From NCBI GenBank assembly GCA_964035795.1, contig OZ038324.1:1009524-1073523 (forward strand): a stretch of 64,000 nucleotides of DNA, given 5' to 3'. This DNA is from Pterobdella sp. o SKG-2022. Lineage: Eukaryota; Annelida; Clitellata; Hirudinida; Piscicolidae. A model generated the notes under the pieces. It was not told the DNA's origin. It did not search any database and saw nothing but the letters and a program-made list of their open reading frames with translations. How positions within the stretch are numbered: the stretch's first letter is position 1; every line of letters begins with the position of its first letter. Both the position numbers and the translations under genes were made by a program. Shown one piece after another: positions 39,301 to 63,200 of the stretch.

Positions 39301-40486
39301 AGAGTACTAACTGTTAGAGCTGAGAGTGCATCAAATAATCAAGGGCCAATCCTAAAAGTGGACTCAGACAAGAAATCGGAAAAATGCTGACCCTGGTGTG
39401 GTGACATATGCAACAGAAACATAAAAAATTTCCAGCACGGACATGAGAGGGCTATAAAAATGTGAGCCCAAAAAATGACAGAAAAAAACATATCTATAAA
39501 AAAGTTGTATCCCTGGCGGATGAAAAAAGAGATTGATGGTGTTGACAAAATCACGAAATGAAGATGGATTCACCATGTGCTTCAAAACCTGCTGAAGACA
39601 GTTTTTAAAGGCTTGAAGATAGTATAAAAAAATAGAAATTTTTGTATGCTATAATGGAAGAAAGTTTTGAGAAAAAAAAACAAAAAAAAATAGAAAAATC
39701 TGCTTTGAGAAAGCTGCCAGTGGGAAACTTCAAAGATGATAATGATGTATAATTAACACCTGTTCCACAGTGTTTTGGCTACATTAAATTTGTAGCAAGT
39801 GCTTTGATCTATAAGGAAAAGTGCTTTATAAATACCACATTATATTACATTACATTATAAGCTACTATGAATTGCTTGATTTGGCCCAACAGCAATTGGC
39901 ATTATCATTTATATTTATAATCTAATGATGAAATGATACATATGCTTTTGTTTTTCATGGAATTTATCATTAATTGTTTTGATACCATAATTGAAATGAA
40001 AAACAAACAATTGAAAGTAGGAAAGTGTTTTCCCTTAGTGCCCCAATACACCCTGTGAAGCCAATGATGTAAATCAAACTGCCTGCATTTGCACAAGTTT
40101 GAAAATAATTAAAAAAAAAATAAAATGAGATTAATTAAAATTACCAACTATTACGTTGTAAGATTAAGAGATTATCAAATGGAACCTGAGATTATGAGAA
40201 TGAGAGCAGGGTCGAGAGGAATTTGAGACAATTTTCCCAAATTAGCAAACATATCTTTTTCTGCCCATGCCCACAGCCCTACAGCCAACATCAAACCACC
40301 CAAAATCTATATACAATAAAAGTGCTTATTCATTAATTTTCAACTTAAGTACAGAAAATATTCAAACAGTCTAATGAAACTAAAAATCAAATAGGAGCTT
40401 ACCCAAAAGATGACGTTGAAACTGAAGACAAGATATTTGATAACACTACTAACTTCAGATCTATCTCGTCGGTACCTCGAAGCCAT
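36320..40486 (-). CDS. Tetraspanin, TspanC8 subgroup (TSPAN5/14/17-like)
   Basis: Nine minus-strand exons: 40486-40403, 40306-40186, 40082-40009, 39092-39018, 38746-38648, 38541-38422, 36961-36920, 36698-36582, 36394-36320. All phases fit and give 268 residues, the length of human TSPAN5. It has four membrane segments (IKYLVFSFNVIFW then LGGLMLAVGLWAW; LILIISGSLIYIIGF; YCISVGIIFFCELAAGIIIF; VAGVFVGLALVQILGICF) with GCIGALREN in the small loop. The large loop has KCCGVENFNDW, NCTSP, CGVPFSCC, QCGYDARK and YTVGC, making eight cysteines, the mark of TspanC8 proteins. These bind ADAM10 and control its exit from the ER and its substrate choice. The 42-base exon is very short. Introns hold a LINE relic, a SINE and a dispersed repeat. 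Which TspanC8 paralogue it is cannot be told. Confidence 0.95.
37220..37480 (-). mobile_element. Old LINE relic, same family as 1035-1520 and 50460-53645
   Basis: The plus strand here follows 1400-1535 in order with many changes: CTTTCTGTTCTTCTCAAAACACTC against CTGCTCTTCTCAACATACTC, then GACCTCACCGCC, then AGATCTCACACACG, then ACTTCTTTCCATGTCAGGC. It is antisense in the family's reading direction and lies in the tetraspanin intron 36962-38421. A second scrap, 38327-38355 (AGTCACTAACTCTTTTCCAT), resembles the element's 3' end. Confidence 0.5.
37735..37915 (+). repeat. Dispersed repeat, copy 2 (partner at 25890-26080)
   Basis: Same block order as the first copy: CAGCTTCC, GAGAATCCATT, AATCACAAACAACTC, GGAGTGTCGGAAGAG, GAAGTTGGCGCTCAACAAC, then (CAA)n. 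It lies within a tetraspanin intron. Confidence 0.75.
39152..39200. repeat. Element containing the perfect palindrome CCATGCTAGCATGG
   Basis: CACCATCATCGTTTTACATT is followed by TGTTTCCATGCTAGCATGGT and TTGGATGG; the palindrome occupies 39176-39189. A very similar string is a common dispersed motif in cephalopod DNA, from memory. It lies in the tetraspanin intron between exons 3 and 4. Confidence 0.5.
39745..39860 (+). mobile_element. SINE 3' domain, sense copy
   Basis: Contains ACACCTGTTCCACAGTGTTT, GGCTACATTAAATTTGTAGC, GCTTTGATCTATAAGGAAAA, TTTATAAATACC, then a tail of ATTACATTACATTA. It is nearly the reverse complement of 4188-4290. Confidence 0.8.
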
Positions 40487-40675
40487 TGCATGAAAACTTT
40501 CTTATATATTACTATAATAAAAATTATTTAAGAAAAAGAACAGCAAACGATCTTCATTGGCGCATTTAAATTAAAAAACCAACATCAATTTTTTATTATG
40601 AATTTCTGATTGTTTAAATGTGAATTTCGTGCAATTAAGAAAGTTAATTATGTATTTAAAAATGCAAAAGAGAAA

Positions 40676-41496
40676 TTATTTTTTAACATATTCAATGACT
40701 TCATTATGTTTAACGCCTAATTTTTTATCTTGTTCTTCTAGCCCGGGAATTCTTTCGTATAATGACTTCTTTAAATGTTCATCCCAGTCATTTTCTTCTC
40801 TTAGTATAAAAAAATACACCATGAAGACAGTCAACGATAGAGTGATTGAAGCTGTTTGGTACCAGGGGTATTCTTTTCCTAGAGGAACAAATGTGTCGAA
40901 AGAATTATGATCGTGAGCCTTACTTTTTGAAAATTCTACCGGTTTGTCCACTTCTTCAGCATCGCCATTTTTCTTTATCGTGCTCATATATCGACATTTT
41001 TTTGTTAAGAACCTGAAAAGGTGAAAAAAATTGCTTCAAGTTGATCTCATGATGGAAGAATTCTTAATTTTTAAGAAAAAAAAATTCATTGATCTTAGCT
41101 TGAAAATATTAATTGAATTTTGATTTATATATAACAATCAATATATCAGACTTGAGATTATTACAGATTTTATTAGGATCTGTCAGGTTTTGAAAAAATG
41201 TACATTTAAGATAATAATTCATAACATGTGAAACATTATTGACTAATTATTTAATAACTTATTCAAATATATAATTTACAAAATTCAAAACTATTAAATA
41301 TTTATAACTATACATCTAAAAGCTTAGAATTATTATGATTAACTAAACTAGCCTATTAACAAAAACGATTTGAATCAAACTTGTATACTTGATAATGTGA
41401 ATTCAACTTACAAAAAGCTTCGTATTGTTATTTAGTTAATAAAATTGTTTGAATCAAATCGGTTTTAGAAATATTACCTTACATTATTTCTTCCAT
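40676..41496 (-). CDS. UQCC4: UQCC4 (CCSMST1), mitochondrial complex III assembly factor
   Basis: The main minus-strand exon is 41012-40676. It contains KPVEFSKSKAHDHNSF, LGKEYPWYQT, the single membrane segment ASITLSLTVFMVYFF, then REENDWDEHLKKSLYERIPG. This order (PxEFSxSKA, GKE.PWW/Y, one helix, EE..WDE) is that of human CCSMST1/UQCC4, an inner-membrane factor for cytochrome b maturation. The frame is open upstream to a TTTTCAG acceptor, adding FLTKKCRY, which suits a mitochondrial presequence. A tiny first exon at 41496-41483 (ATGGAAGAAATAAT/GTAAGG) would join in frame, regenerate an ATG at the junction and give 116 residues; that exon is predicted only. Otherwise translation could begin at the ATG at 40987. 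Its 3' end is about 190 bases upstream of the tetraspanin start on the same strand. Confidence 0.82.
41366..41461. mobile_element. Foldback element C (96 bp, deleted copy)
   Basis: Terminal inverted repeats CGATTTGAATCAAAC and GTTTGAATCAAATCG bound one arm of the family (TTGATAATGTGAATTCAACT, TACAAAAAGCTTCGTATT). The second arm is mostly missing. It lies in the predicted 5' intron of UQCC4. Confidence 0.75.
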
Positions 41497-41838
41497 AAGA
41501 AAGACTAGACTAACCTACTGATTTGGAAATAATTTTTTGAAAAAAGACTTTTCAAAAAATTATGATGAATTTTATATAACATAATTCTCTAATAGGGTTT
41601 GATATTTCTTCAAATTTATTTTAAAGCGACCTTAAAGTTTATGTGTTTAAAAGTTAATAAATAATAAAAATTACAGAAATTATATTTGTAATGAGTATAG
41701 ATTAATTTTTTAAACTGTATTAAAAATAATTTTTTTTTTTCAGTTTTTCAAAATTTAAAAGTTGTTATACTATAGATAGCAAAAGTTTAATATATAGGGT
41801 GCTGGAAAACTTCTCTGCATACAAGACTTGAATTATAA
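41497..41838. promoter_or_regulatory. Divergent promoter region of UQCC4 and HADHA
   Basis: The interval between the predicted first UQCC4 exon (-) and the HADHA start codon (+) is only about 340 bases, very AT-rich, with a TATATAG string at about 41792. Both genes act in mitochondria, so a shared promoter is plausible. This rests on position; no factor site was identified. Confidence 0.4.
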
Positions 41839-54890
<13,052 letters not shown>

Positions 54891-56954
54891 TGGCCTTCCA
54901 GAGGGTGCAACTGATTAAGAGGATTATGTTTATAATGTTTTATTTATTACTAGAAAATTTATTGAAGCATATTTATTCATCAGTCTGACGTTAAATATTC
55001 AGGACAGAATATTGGCTGTATTCAGATAATTTTCGATATTTTTTGATAATCGTGTTTGCAATTTGTTTTTTATGTACCTTTTTCAATCATTATCAGGCTG
55101 AATTTATTTAGAATAACTTTAGTTTCTAAATAATTAAATTTGGACTTTAAACATTAAAAGAATTCTCAAATACTTCGAAAACCCCATTAATAATTCAAAA
55201 CAAACTTAAGTTGACGAGCAAGCATCAACATGTATCTTCAACAGTTGTTTTGTTTTCAATGAAGTTTGAAATATTTTAATGGAAACTAATTAAATTTTTT
55301 TGAAATAATTAAACTCGCCAAAAATGTTTGCTTCCCTGTTTTGAAGACCTCAGCCACCAACGTTTCTGCTTGCTTTGACTGACCTTGATATCTGCATATT
55401 CGATTCCTGCACCCTTACATTTGATGGCGAGAGTGATAAATTCATTTTTGATTTATGGTTTTACGTTTAGATAACATGTTTTAGGGAAATTATAAAACAT
55501 AAATACGTGATAAGTAGTAATAAAGTTAAGGTTTCAGAAGATATCATATTAGATGGGTTGTTCAAGACGTGGAGAAGAAGAAAGATGAACAAAAATTTTC
55601 TGGAATGAAGTGAAATTAAAACAAAAAGAAATTTCAAAAACCTATAAAAGAAGCTTAAAAAAACCTGAAAAAGGCGATTATGATGGAGAAGCGCAAGGAG
55701 CAGGTGCCAATTTTTTCTCTCAGTTATAACCAGAGTAAACTGATAAGGATTTTAATGACACAGTTATCAAATGATATATATCAGAGATTAAAAAGCAAGT
55801 TCTTAATGAGAACTGTTACATGCAAAAAAAATCAAGTAGGTAGAAATATGAGAGCATTCTGGGATTATACAAGAAAAATGTTGATATAAAAAATAGTTTC
55901 CTTAATGAACATGCTTAGTGTGAAAGGCATTGGTTTCACAGATCGGCATTTGAGTCGAAAGCTTATCAACCTTGGCAATTGCTTCATTGCAGCATTTTAT
56001 TATGAGATACTAATTCAAAATTTTCAACAATATAATTCACTCTTAAAAAATTTTAATGAACTTGGAATTTCTTTTAAAAAATAAAATTAGGAAAAGTGAA
56101 CTAAAGTCTTAAAATAACACATTTTATACTAAATTAAAGAAAACTGTGAGAAAGCTAGCAAATGCTGGAGCAAAAAGTGCGATGAAACAGATAAATAAGG
56201 TAAAACACCACTATTGCACAAGCACTTAAATTCCAAATTTCAAGTTGTATATTTTTTCTGTAAGAACTTCAAGCAATAATATTTATAATTATTTGTAAAT
56301 AAGAGAATTTATGGATAAAAAATTTTTAAATGATAAAATGTATTTGAAAAAAAAAAACAAATAACTGCGCTTATAAATGGATAAATAAACATTTAACGAA
56401 CTCAAATATAAGTCAAAACAAGCTTGACAAAAAGATTCAGTGATAAAAGATGAAATGAAGGAAAACACACATGGAAGCGATCAATGTTATTATCACGGAA
56501 CAACAGCATAGCAACTCCAGTCAGCAAACCGGCAACAGAAATACGTAATAAACTTCATTGCGTGCATCCCATACTTTCTTTGTAACTCTTTTAAATAAAT
56601 TATTTTTTCACAATTCAGAGTTTTTTTGAAAAGAAATTAGAGTTTTTAGTAAAAAATCGTGATGTAGAAATATTTGAAGCCTGTGAAATAGTGCACCCCA
56701 GTCCTCCAAAGCACCCAGCATGGTTTGAGTCAGCTGTGAAGTTCAGAGAGTACCTACCAAAGCAACAACTTTTTTTGGACTAGAGTAACAAGCATCACGT
56801 GTTCTTGCAACATAAGAATGATGCAGAGAGGCATCAGTCAGGGTGTGGCCGTAAGAAACGTGAAGGCTGCAAGCTTGTCAAAACTGCCTACTGTTTCAAT
56901 TTTTTTTGGAGCAAACAATGCAGACAAAATGAACTGAGTGGAGTTGTGAAATTT

Positions 56955-57125
56955 TAAATTGGTGTTATATAAAGAGCTTTTACTTAGAGTTGAAAGCACT
57001 TGCTACAAATTGAATGTAGCGAAAACAAGCTATTGAACAGAGGCTTATTCTCAGTCCAACACGGGATCAAATTCGGTAACTAGATGAAAAGTTTAATGCT
57101 CTACCAGCTGAACTATACAAGTCAA
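56955..57125 (-). mobile_element. tRNA-derived SINE, antisense copy with best-preserved head
   Basis: Reverse complement reads TATAGTTCAGCTGGTAGAGC (box A), TTAAACTTTTCATCTAG (anticodon arm-like, tRNA-Lys-like), GAATTTGATCCC (box B-like), then CTCTGTTCAATAGCTTG, TCGCTACATTCAATTTGTAG, GTGCTTTCAACTCTAAG and CTCTTTATATAACACC. This is the only copy in the window with a continuous head plus 3' domain, so it defines the family. Confidence 0.78.
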
Positions 57126-57179
57126 CAGTCCTTGCCATCATAAATTACATAATGAGCATGGGAGCAAAAATGTTATGAA

Positions 57180-57830
57180 CCAGCCCTAGAGGAAGAATAA
57201 AACTTGCATATGACTACCAGTGACCCTGATGAAAGTGCCATTGTGGTTTGTATCAGGAATTGCAGACAGTCACGACTCAAAATCAGTTTTCTTGTTTTCT
57301 GCTCTGAATCCTTCGTACGTTCCCATTCAACAGCCCCGTGGAGTTTATAAAGAGTTGATCGTTCTGCGTTTTGTTGATCTGGGGCAAATGTCCTGCACCT
57401 TTGAAAGGGCATGTGTTATGCAGCTATAAACCCAACATCTTTGGGATCCTTGCACCCTCCACCCGTGAATACGTGCCTTGTCCACTTCAGTTGTGCTTTC
57501 ATGATGAATGATTCTATACCAGGTAAGTCCACTCTGTCAAGCACTCTACTCTGAAATCTTGTCCATTCATGAAGTCCTCGTCATCTTTTGCGAACATCAA
57601 AAATGCATTTGGTTAGAGCTCTTGCTTGTTTCTGTGCATAATCCAGGCCTCACAAGCATTAGAGAAGAACAACACCCTATAAATTGACCAAGCAGTTTTA
57701 CAGATATCATGAATAATTTCAGTTTTATCAGTCTGTAACACCATCTGCAATATATGATGGTTATTTGAGCGAGAACAAAAGCTCAAGGTGCAATGCATTT
57801 CCACCAAATGTGGAAAAAACTTTTGGAGTT
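57180..57830 (-). pseudogene. LINE reverse-transcriptase C-terminal relic
   Basis: Minus-strand reading gives RVLFFSNACEAWIMHRNKQE, like the YACEAWT..R box after the reverse transcriptase of many LINEs. With frameshifts there follow a VDLPGIESFIMKAQLKW-like segment and, at 57412-57173, FQRCRTFAPDQQNAERSTLY. Frame breaks show it is dead. The family differs from the other LINEs in this window. Confidence 0.5.
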
Positions 57831-59862
57831 AAATTTCAACAACTTAGCTGATAAAAAAACAAAAAGAATAGAGAAGCGGTTTGAATGCATCTTGTGACAG
57901 ACGTGCAGTGGTATGTTTTGGGAGTCTTGAAGAGGCAAGGTAAACACGTACAAGCCTCACTAAATATATATTGAAGAAGAATGCAAAGTAGGTTATGACT
58001 TGAGAATGGATCATAGGGTATCAATGAAACAATGGGCAACCAGCCCGTTTCGAAACACGACCAATTATACATTCCGTGTAATTTTTTCTATTTTTAAAAA
58101 TTCTAAATTTTTCAAAATTAAACAAACATTTTCCCAAGCGTGGTAATATTAAGGAAAACATTGCATGTATATGATAAAACAAGACATCTGTGTATGGAGG
58201 CATGATGCAACTTCTACGTCTATGTATGGAGGTGGTTGGTATTAAGGTTATTTCCAGCATTCGAGCGATAATTGCAAATGAATATACCAGCTTATAAAGC
58301 TCACAACTACACATGGCTATTTTTAGAACCAAAAATAACTGAAAAAAATTAAAATTGAAAATAAATTTTAGAATAATATTTTCAGAAAGTAGCTATGTTT
58401 TGAAGATGTATATGCTAGCTTTTCAGGGTTGTTTTGTTCTCTTAGTGAAATCCCTTCTCGTTATGGAGTTAAGCAAGCCATCAATAAACAAAACCATCCC
58501 ATTATAATCTTGATTCCAAATTTTTTTCACACCTTTGAATATCAACTATGCTTTTCGTATTTGTTGTAGTCATCTCAGCTGGAAAATATCTACCTTTGCA
58601 CAAACTTTTAAAACTTCAACATCCTCCAGGATGCTTTTTAAAGTTATGATACACAACATAACTTATGCTGTTTGATATCTCAGACAAAAAACTCCTAAAT
58701 CATATTTGATAAACACACCTCGGAGCGCAGAACTAAAAACAAAATATAAATTAGTTGCTTGATAGCTCTAAAAAATATTTTGAAGGCTTTGAAAAAATAT
58801 TAAAAGACTTCAAAAGTTCATTCGATGTTGAAAAAGCAAGAATTTAAATTCAAAGTATCGACAAGATGAGCCAAATTTTATAACTCAAATGGTTGCTCTG
58901 AGCCCATCAGCCAAATAGTTGCCCATGCAAGCAACTCAAGTTTTGCAATTCATAATGGCAAACAGACTTTTGATAGTGGCCCATTTAGACCTTCCTAAAT
59001 CAATCAGCACTGGCCAGCCAGTTCATAAGTTAAATCTTGAAGGTGTTTGAAGCTCGTTTAAATGTTTTGCTGGAGTCATTGAGGGTTTTTGCTCAACCTT
59101 TCATTCCGCAGTTGTTTTCATGTTACAAACAACTTTTTGAAATTTTTTATGATAAAATTTTTAAAAGTAGATCAATATAAAAAAAATTCAAAATGTGTAT
59201 TACTTAAAATTGCCGATGAGAAAAATTTGCATTCTGCGAAAACTATGCTCAAAACTGCCTCAAAACCTCAACATAATGCCTGCAAACTCCAAAGATCCTA
59301 ACACTAACTGATAAAACTACTATAAATTCAAATGGATTGAAAGCTCTTTGAAATGGATAATGTGAATATAAATGAAAAGCTTAAAAGATGAATGATGTTA
59401 TTGCCCGATAGAGCTACGAAACGGCAGAAAATAAAAAGTTGTCTTTCAACTTTAATTTTTTTGTTGTGTATATGCTTTCAGATCTTCATGAAAAGTTCAA
59501 ATATTTAACAATTATTTTTATAATTCAATTTAAAAAAAAAAAATTGAATAATTTAATTAAAAAATAAATAAAAATAAGTTCCTCTATAGTTTAAAGCATA
59601 TCGCCTTGAAGCACATAACACTTTTTACTAGCTAACTACTATGCTTAACTTTTTGGCAGAGAATGTGCGTATTATTGAAAAACATAACTCCATAAACTGA
59701 TAATTATACATATATTCAAATATTTATGTATACATATCACCTTCTTCCTAGCTAAGTATTGTGTTTTGCATGTAAGTTGGAGCGGGGAGCAAGCTACTAA
59801 CCCGATGGATAGATGGAAGGAAGAAGAAAGGAATGAAGGCTCCAAGCTTGGAGAAGCAGGGC

Positions 59863-59912
59863 TATATAAGCATCAATTTACCTATCTTTCTTATCGGAAC
59901 CTTTTCTAGCGG
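59863..59912 (+). promoter_or_regulatory. TATA box and short leader exon of the myosin gene
   Basis: TATATAAG at 59863-59870 would place the transcript start near 59893-59900. A consensus-like donor follows (TAGCGG/GTTAGT after 59912). The next exon begins after TTTTTGCAG at 60089, with the ATG at 60203. Muscle myosin genes commonly have such a short untranslated first exon; the start point here is inferred. Confidence 0.6.
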
Positions 59913-60202
59913 GTTAGTATCTGAGATTTTGGTGAAAACAATTTAGAATTTAAAGTTTGCATTGACAGTTTTGAGTTTGATTGAGAAACCTTGTTTTGCT
60001 TTGAGAAGTTTCAATTATTTCAAATCGATGATTGCTTCAAAAAAAATTAAAATTTTTTAAAATGAATTTATAACTTATCTTTTTGCAGGTTCTTCAGCTT
60101 TTTCCAGAAGAAACCGACCTACTTCAAATTTTCGGTTAATCGTCCACAAGCTACAAAGCTTATTTTTTCCGCTTAGTTCGTTCACTAAACTCAGCCGCCA
60201 AG

Positions 60203-63200
60203 ATGATGGGCAATCCGTTTGAGGGGGACCCAGATTTCCAGTATCTGGCCCGTGACCAGAAGAAGATGTTGGAGGAGCAGAACAAGCCCTTCGACGCCAA
60301 GACCTCATGCTGGATTCCTGATCAGAAGGAAGGTTACCTCAAGGCTCAGATCACTGCCACTAAGGGAGAGGAAGTGACTGTCTTGACCGAAAACAACGAG
60401 GTTTGTAGCGTTTCATTGCATGCCATATTTGAAGAATCACACCATCAAATGGTTGGATCTTTCATTATTGTTCATCACGGCCAAACTGAAATGCAACGTG
60501 TTGGACCGACAGGAAAAGACCTTCAAGAAGGATCTGATCCAGCAGATGAACCCTCCCAAGTACTTCATGAATGAAGACATGGCCAACCTCACCTACCTTA
60601 ATGAAGCCTCTGTGTTGTGGAATTTGAGGGCTCGTTACACCAACGGATACATTTACGTGAGTATCACAAAGCTTTCAACATTTGTTAAGAGATAATTTAG
60701 ATAGTAACAATCATAAATCTAACTCACTTTGCACATCGGTGCTCCTTACAGACATACTCTGGCCTGTTTTGTGTGGTGATCAACCCTTACAGAAGGTTGC
60801 CAATTTACACCATGAACGTGGTGTCCAAGTACCAAGGAAAAAGAAGAACTGAGATGCCTCCTCATCTTTTCTCTATCGCTGACAATGCTTACAGGAACAT
60901 GTTGGTCGGTGAGTGTCACAAATCAGACATGAGTTTCAAAGGCGCAACTTCCACATGGAAGTGCCAGCTATGCGTATAAAATTTTAGAATTCATTTTTTA
61001 TATAAAATAATTTTTTGACGAACGAATTAACGGTCTATTTCACTCGACAGATCGTGAGAACCAGTCTATCTTGATCACGTTAGTACCCTCATAGATTCCT
61101 TTGAAACATCTGTATTAAACAATTATAAATTCAAGCTTACTCAATGAAAACTTATGACTTAAAACTTTTTTTTACAAAACAATGTGACACTTACAGTGGA
61201 GAGTCTGGAGCAGGAAAGACTGAGAACACCAAAAAGGTCATCTCGTACTTTGCCATGGTGGCAGCCACTCAGAAGACCGACGACAAAGTAAAATTGAGCA
61301 TTCCTTCTTCAAAATTCAAAATCCCCTATCTCTGAAATCACTAACACACGTTGTTGATACGCAGGACAAGAGCAAGGGCTCGTTGGAGGACCAGATTGTG
61401 CAGACGAACCCTGTGCTTGAGGCCTGGGGTAACGCCAAAACTGTCAGAAACAACAACTCTTCTCGTTTCGTGAGTTCATTCAGTCTTGATCAAATAATTG
61501 AATTTTAATTATATGAAATTTTCTTTATGTGAACCAAACAAGATGCAGCTTCTTAATTAACAACACCCTCAACAACAGGGAAAGTTCGTGCGTATTCATT
61601 TCGGTACCAACTCCAAAATTGCAGGAGCTGACATTGAATCATGTGGGTTCAAACATTCCTCCCATTTTCAACACATCTTGTAATTCATTACAACTTCAAC
61701 CATGAACAGACTTGCTCGAAAAGTCCCGTGTTACTTACCAACAACCTGGACTTGAGAGGAACTACCACATTTTCTACTTCCTGCTCAGTAACCAGTTCCC
61801 TGAATTGGCAGGTCAGACCAACTTTTTAAAAATTCTTCATCATTTTCAATTCACCCAAGTGCAACTGCATTGTTCGCTTTTTGTATGAAAACGTATTGAT
61901 TTTCACAGACAAGTTGTTGGTGCAGATGGATTCAGGCTTGTACTTCTTCATCAACCAGGGCTGCTTGATCGTCGACAACATCGACGACAACGAGGAAATG
62001 CAGCTTTGTGATGTAAGTCTGCATCTCCTATACCACTCATTTAGATTTAACTTGTGAAGGACTTTTTCCAATGCTAAATGTACCAAAACTATTACACAGG
62101 ACTGTTTCAAAGTGTTGGGCTTCGAAGAAAATTCTGAGAAAATGGCCCTGTATAAAGTCACAGCCGCTGTCATGCACTTCGGAGAGATGAAGTTCAAGCA
62201 AAGACCCAGAGAGGAGCAGGCCGAAGCTGACGGCACTGCAGAGGCTGAAAAAGTGGCATTCTTGTTGGGTGTCAACTGCTCAGACATGCTCAAAAGCCTC
62301 ATGACCCCCAAAGTCAAAGTCGGATCTGAATTTGTGACGAAAGGTCAGAGCAAGGATCAGGTGGTGTACGCTGTGGCTGCCTTGGCCAAAGCCATCTACG
62401 ACCGTATGTTCAAATGGCTGATCGCCAGAGTGAACAAGACTTTGGACACCAAGACTAAGAGACAGTACTTCATCGGGGTTTTGGATATTGCCGGATTCGA
62501 AATCTTCGAGGTTTGTTTTCAACTTTATTTTTCTTGTATTTTGATACGTTTATGTAAAATAGTAAACAATTGAATTTTAAATTGATACCAATCTGCAGTA
62601 CAATACCTTCGAGCAACTGTGCATCAACTACACCAATGAGAGGCTGCAGCAGTTCTTCAACCACCACATGTTCGTGCTTGAGCAGGAAGAGTACAAGAAG
62701 GAAGGTATCGTTTGGGAGTTCATTGACTTCGGTATGGATCTCGAGGAGTGTATCAACTTGATTGAAAAGGTCTTTAGACATTCTCTAAACATCTCACACT
62801 TGATATCAAATCACATCTTAAACACTCAATAACTCCACACAACAGCCCTTGGGTATCTTGTCCATCCTAGAAGAAGAATGTATGTTCCCCAAAGCTTCTG
62901 ACAAGACTTTCTTGGCCAAGTTGTACGAAAACCACGAAAAGAAGTCGAAGAACTTTGGCAAACCCAAGCCAAGCAAAGCCGCCAAAAAGTACGAGCCCCA
63001 CTTCGAGTTGTACCACTACGCTGGAACTGTGCAGTACAACATCAACGGATGGTTGGACAAGAACAAGGACCCCATTCAAGAATGTGTGGTGGAACTGATG
63101 CAAGGATCCAAAGAACACATGGTATCCAACTTCTTCAAAGCTCCCGAAGAAGGTACCTTTTTCCATCTTCATTATTTTCAAATAGGTGCATGTCTATGCA

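Larger units (their letters stand above)
54891..59862. other. Intergenic region between HADHA and the myosin gene
   Basis: No conserved exon recognised. It contains a SINE (56955-57125) and an antisense LINE relic (57180-57830). A short plus-strand open stretch at about 56642-56782 (EIFEACEIVHPSPPKHPAWF) looks protein-like but could not be assigned and ends at TAG; it may be another transposon scrap. Confidence 0.5.
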
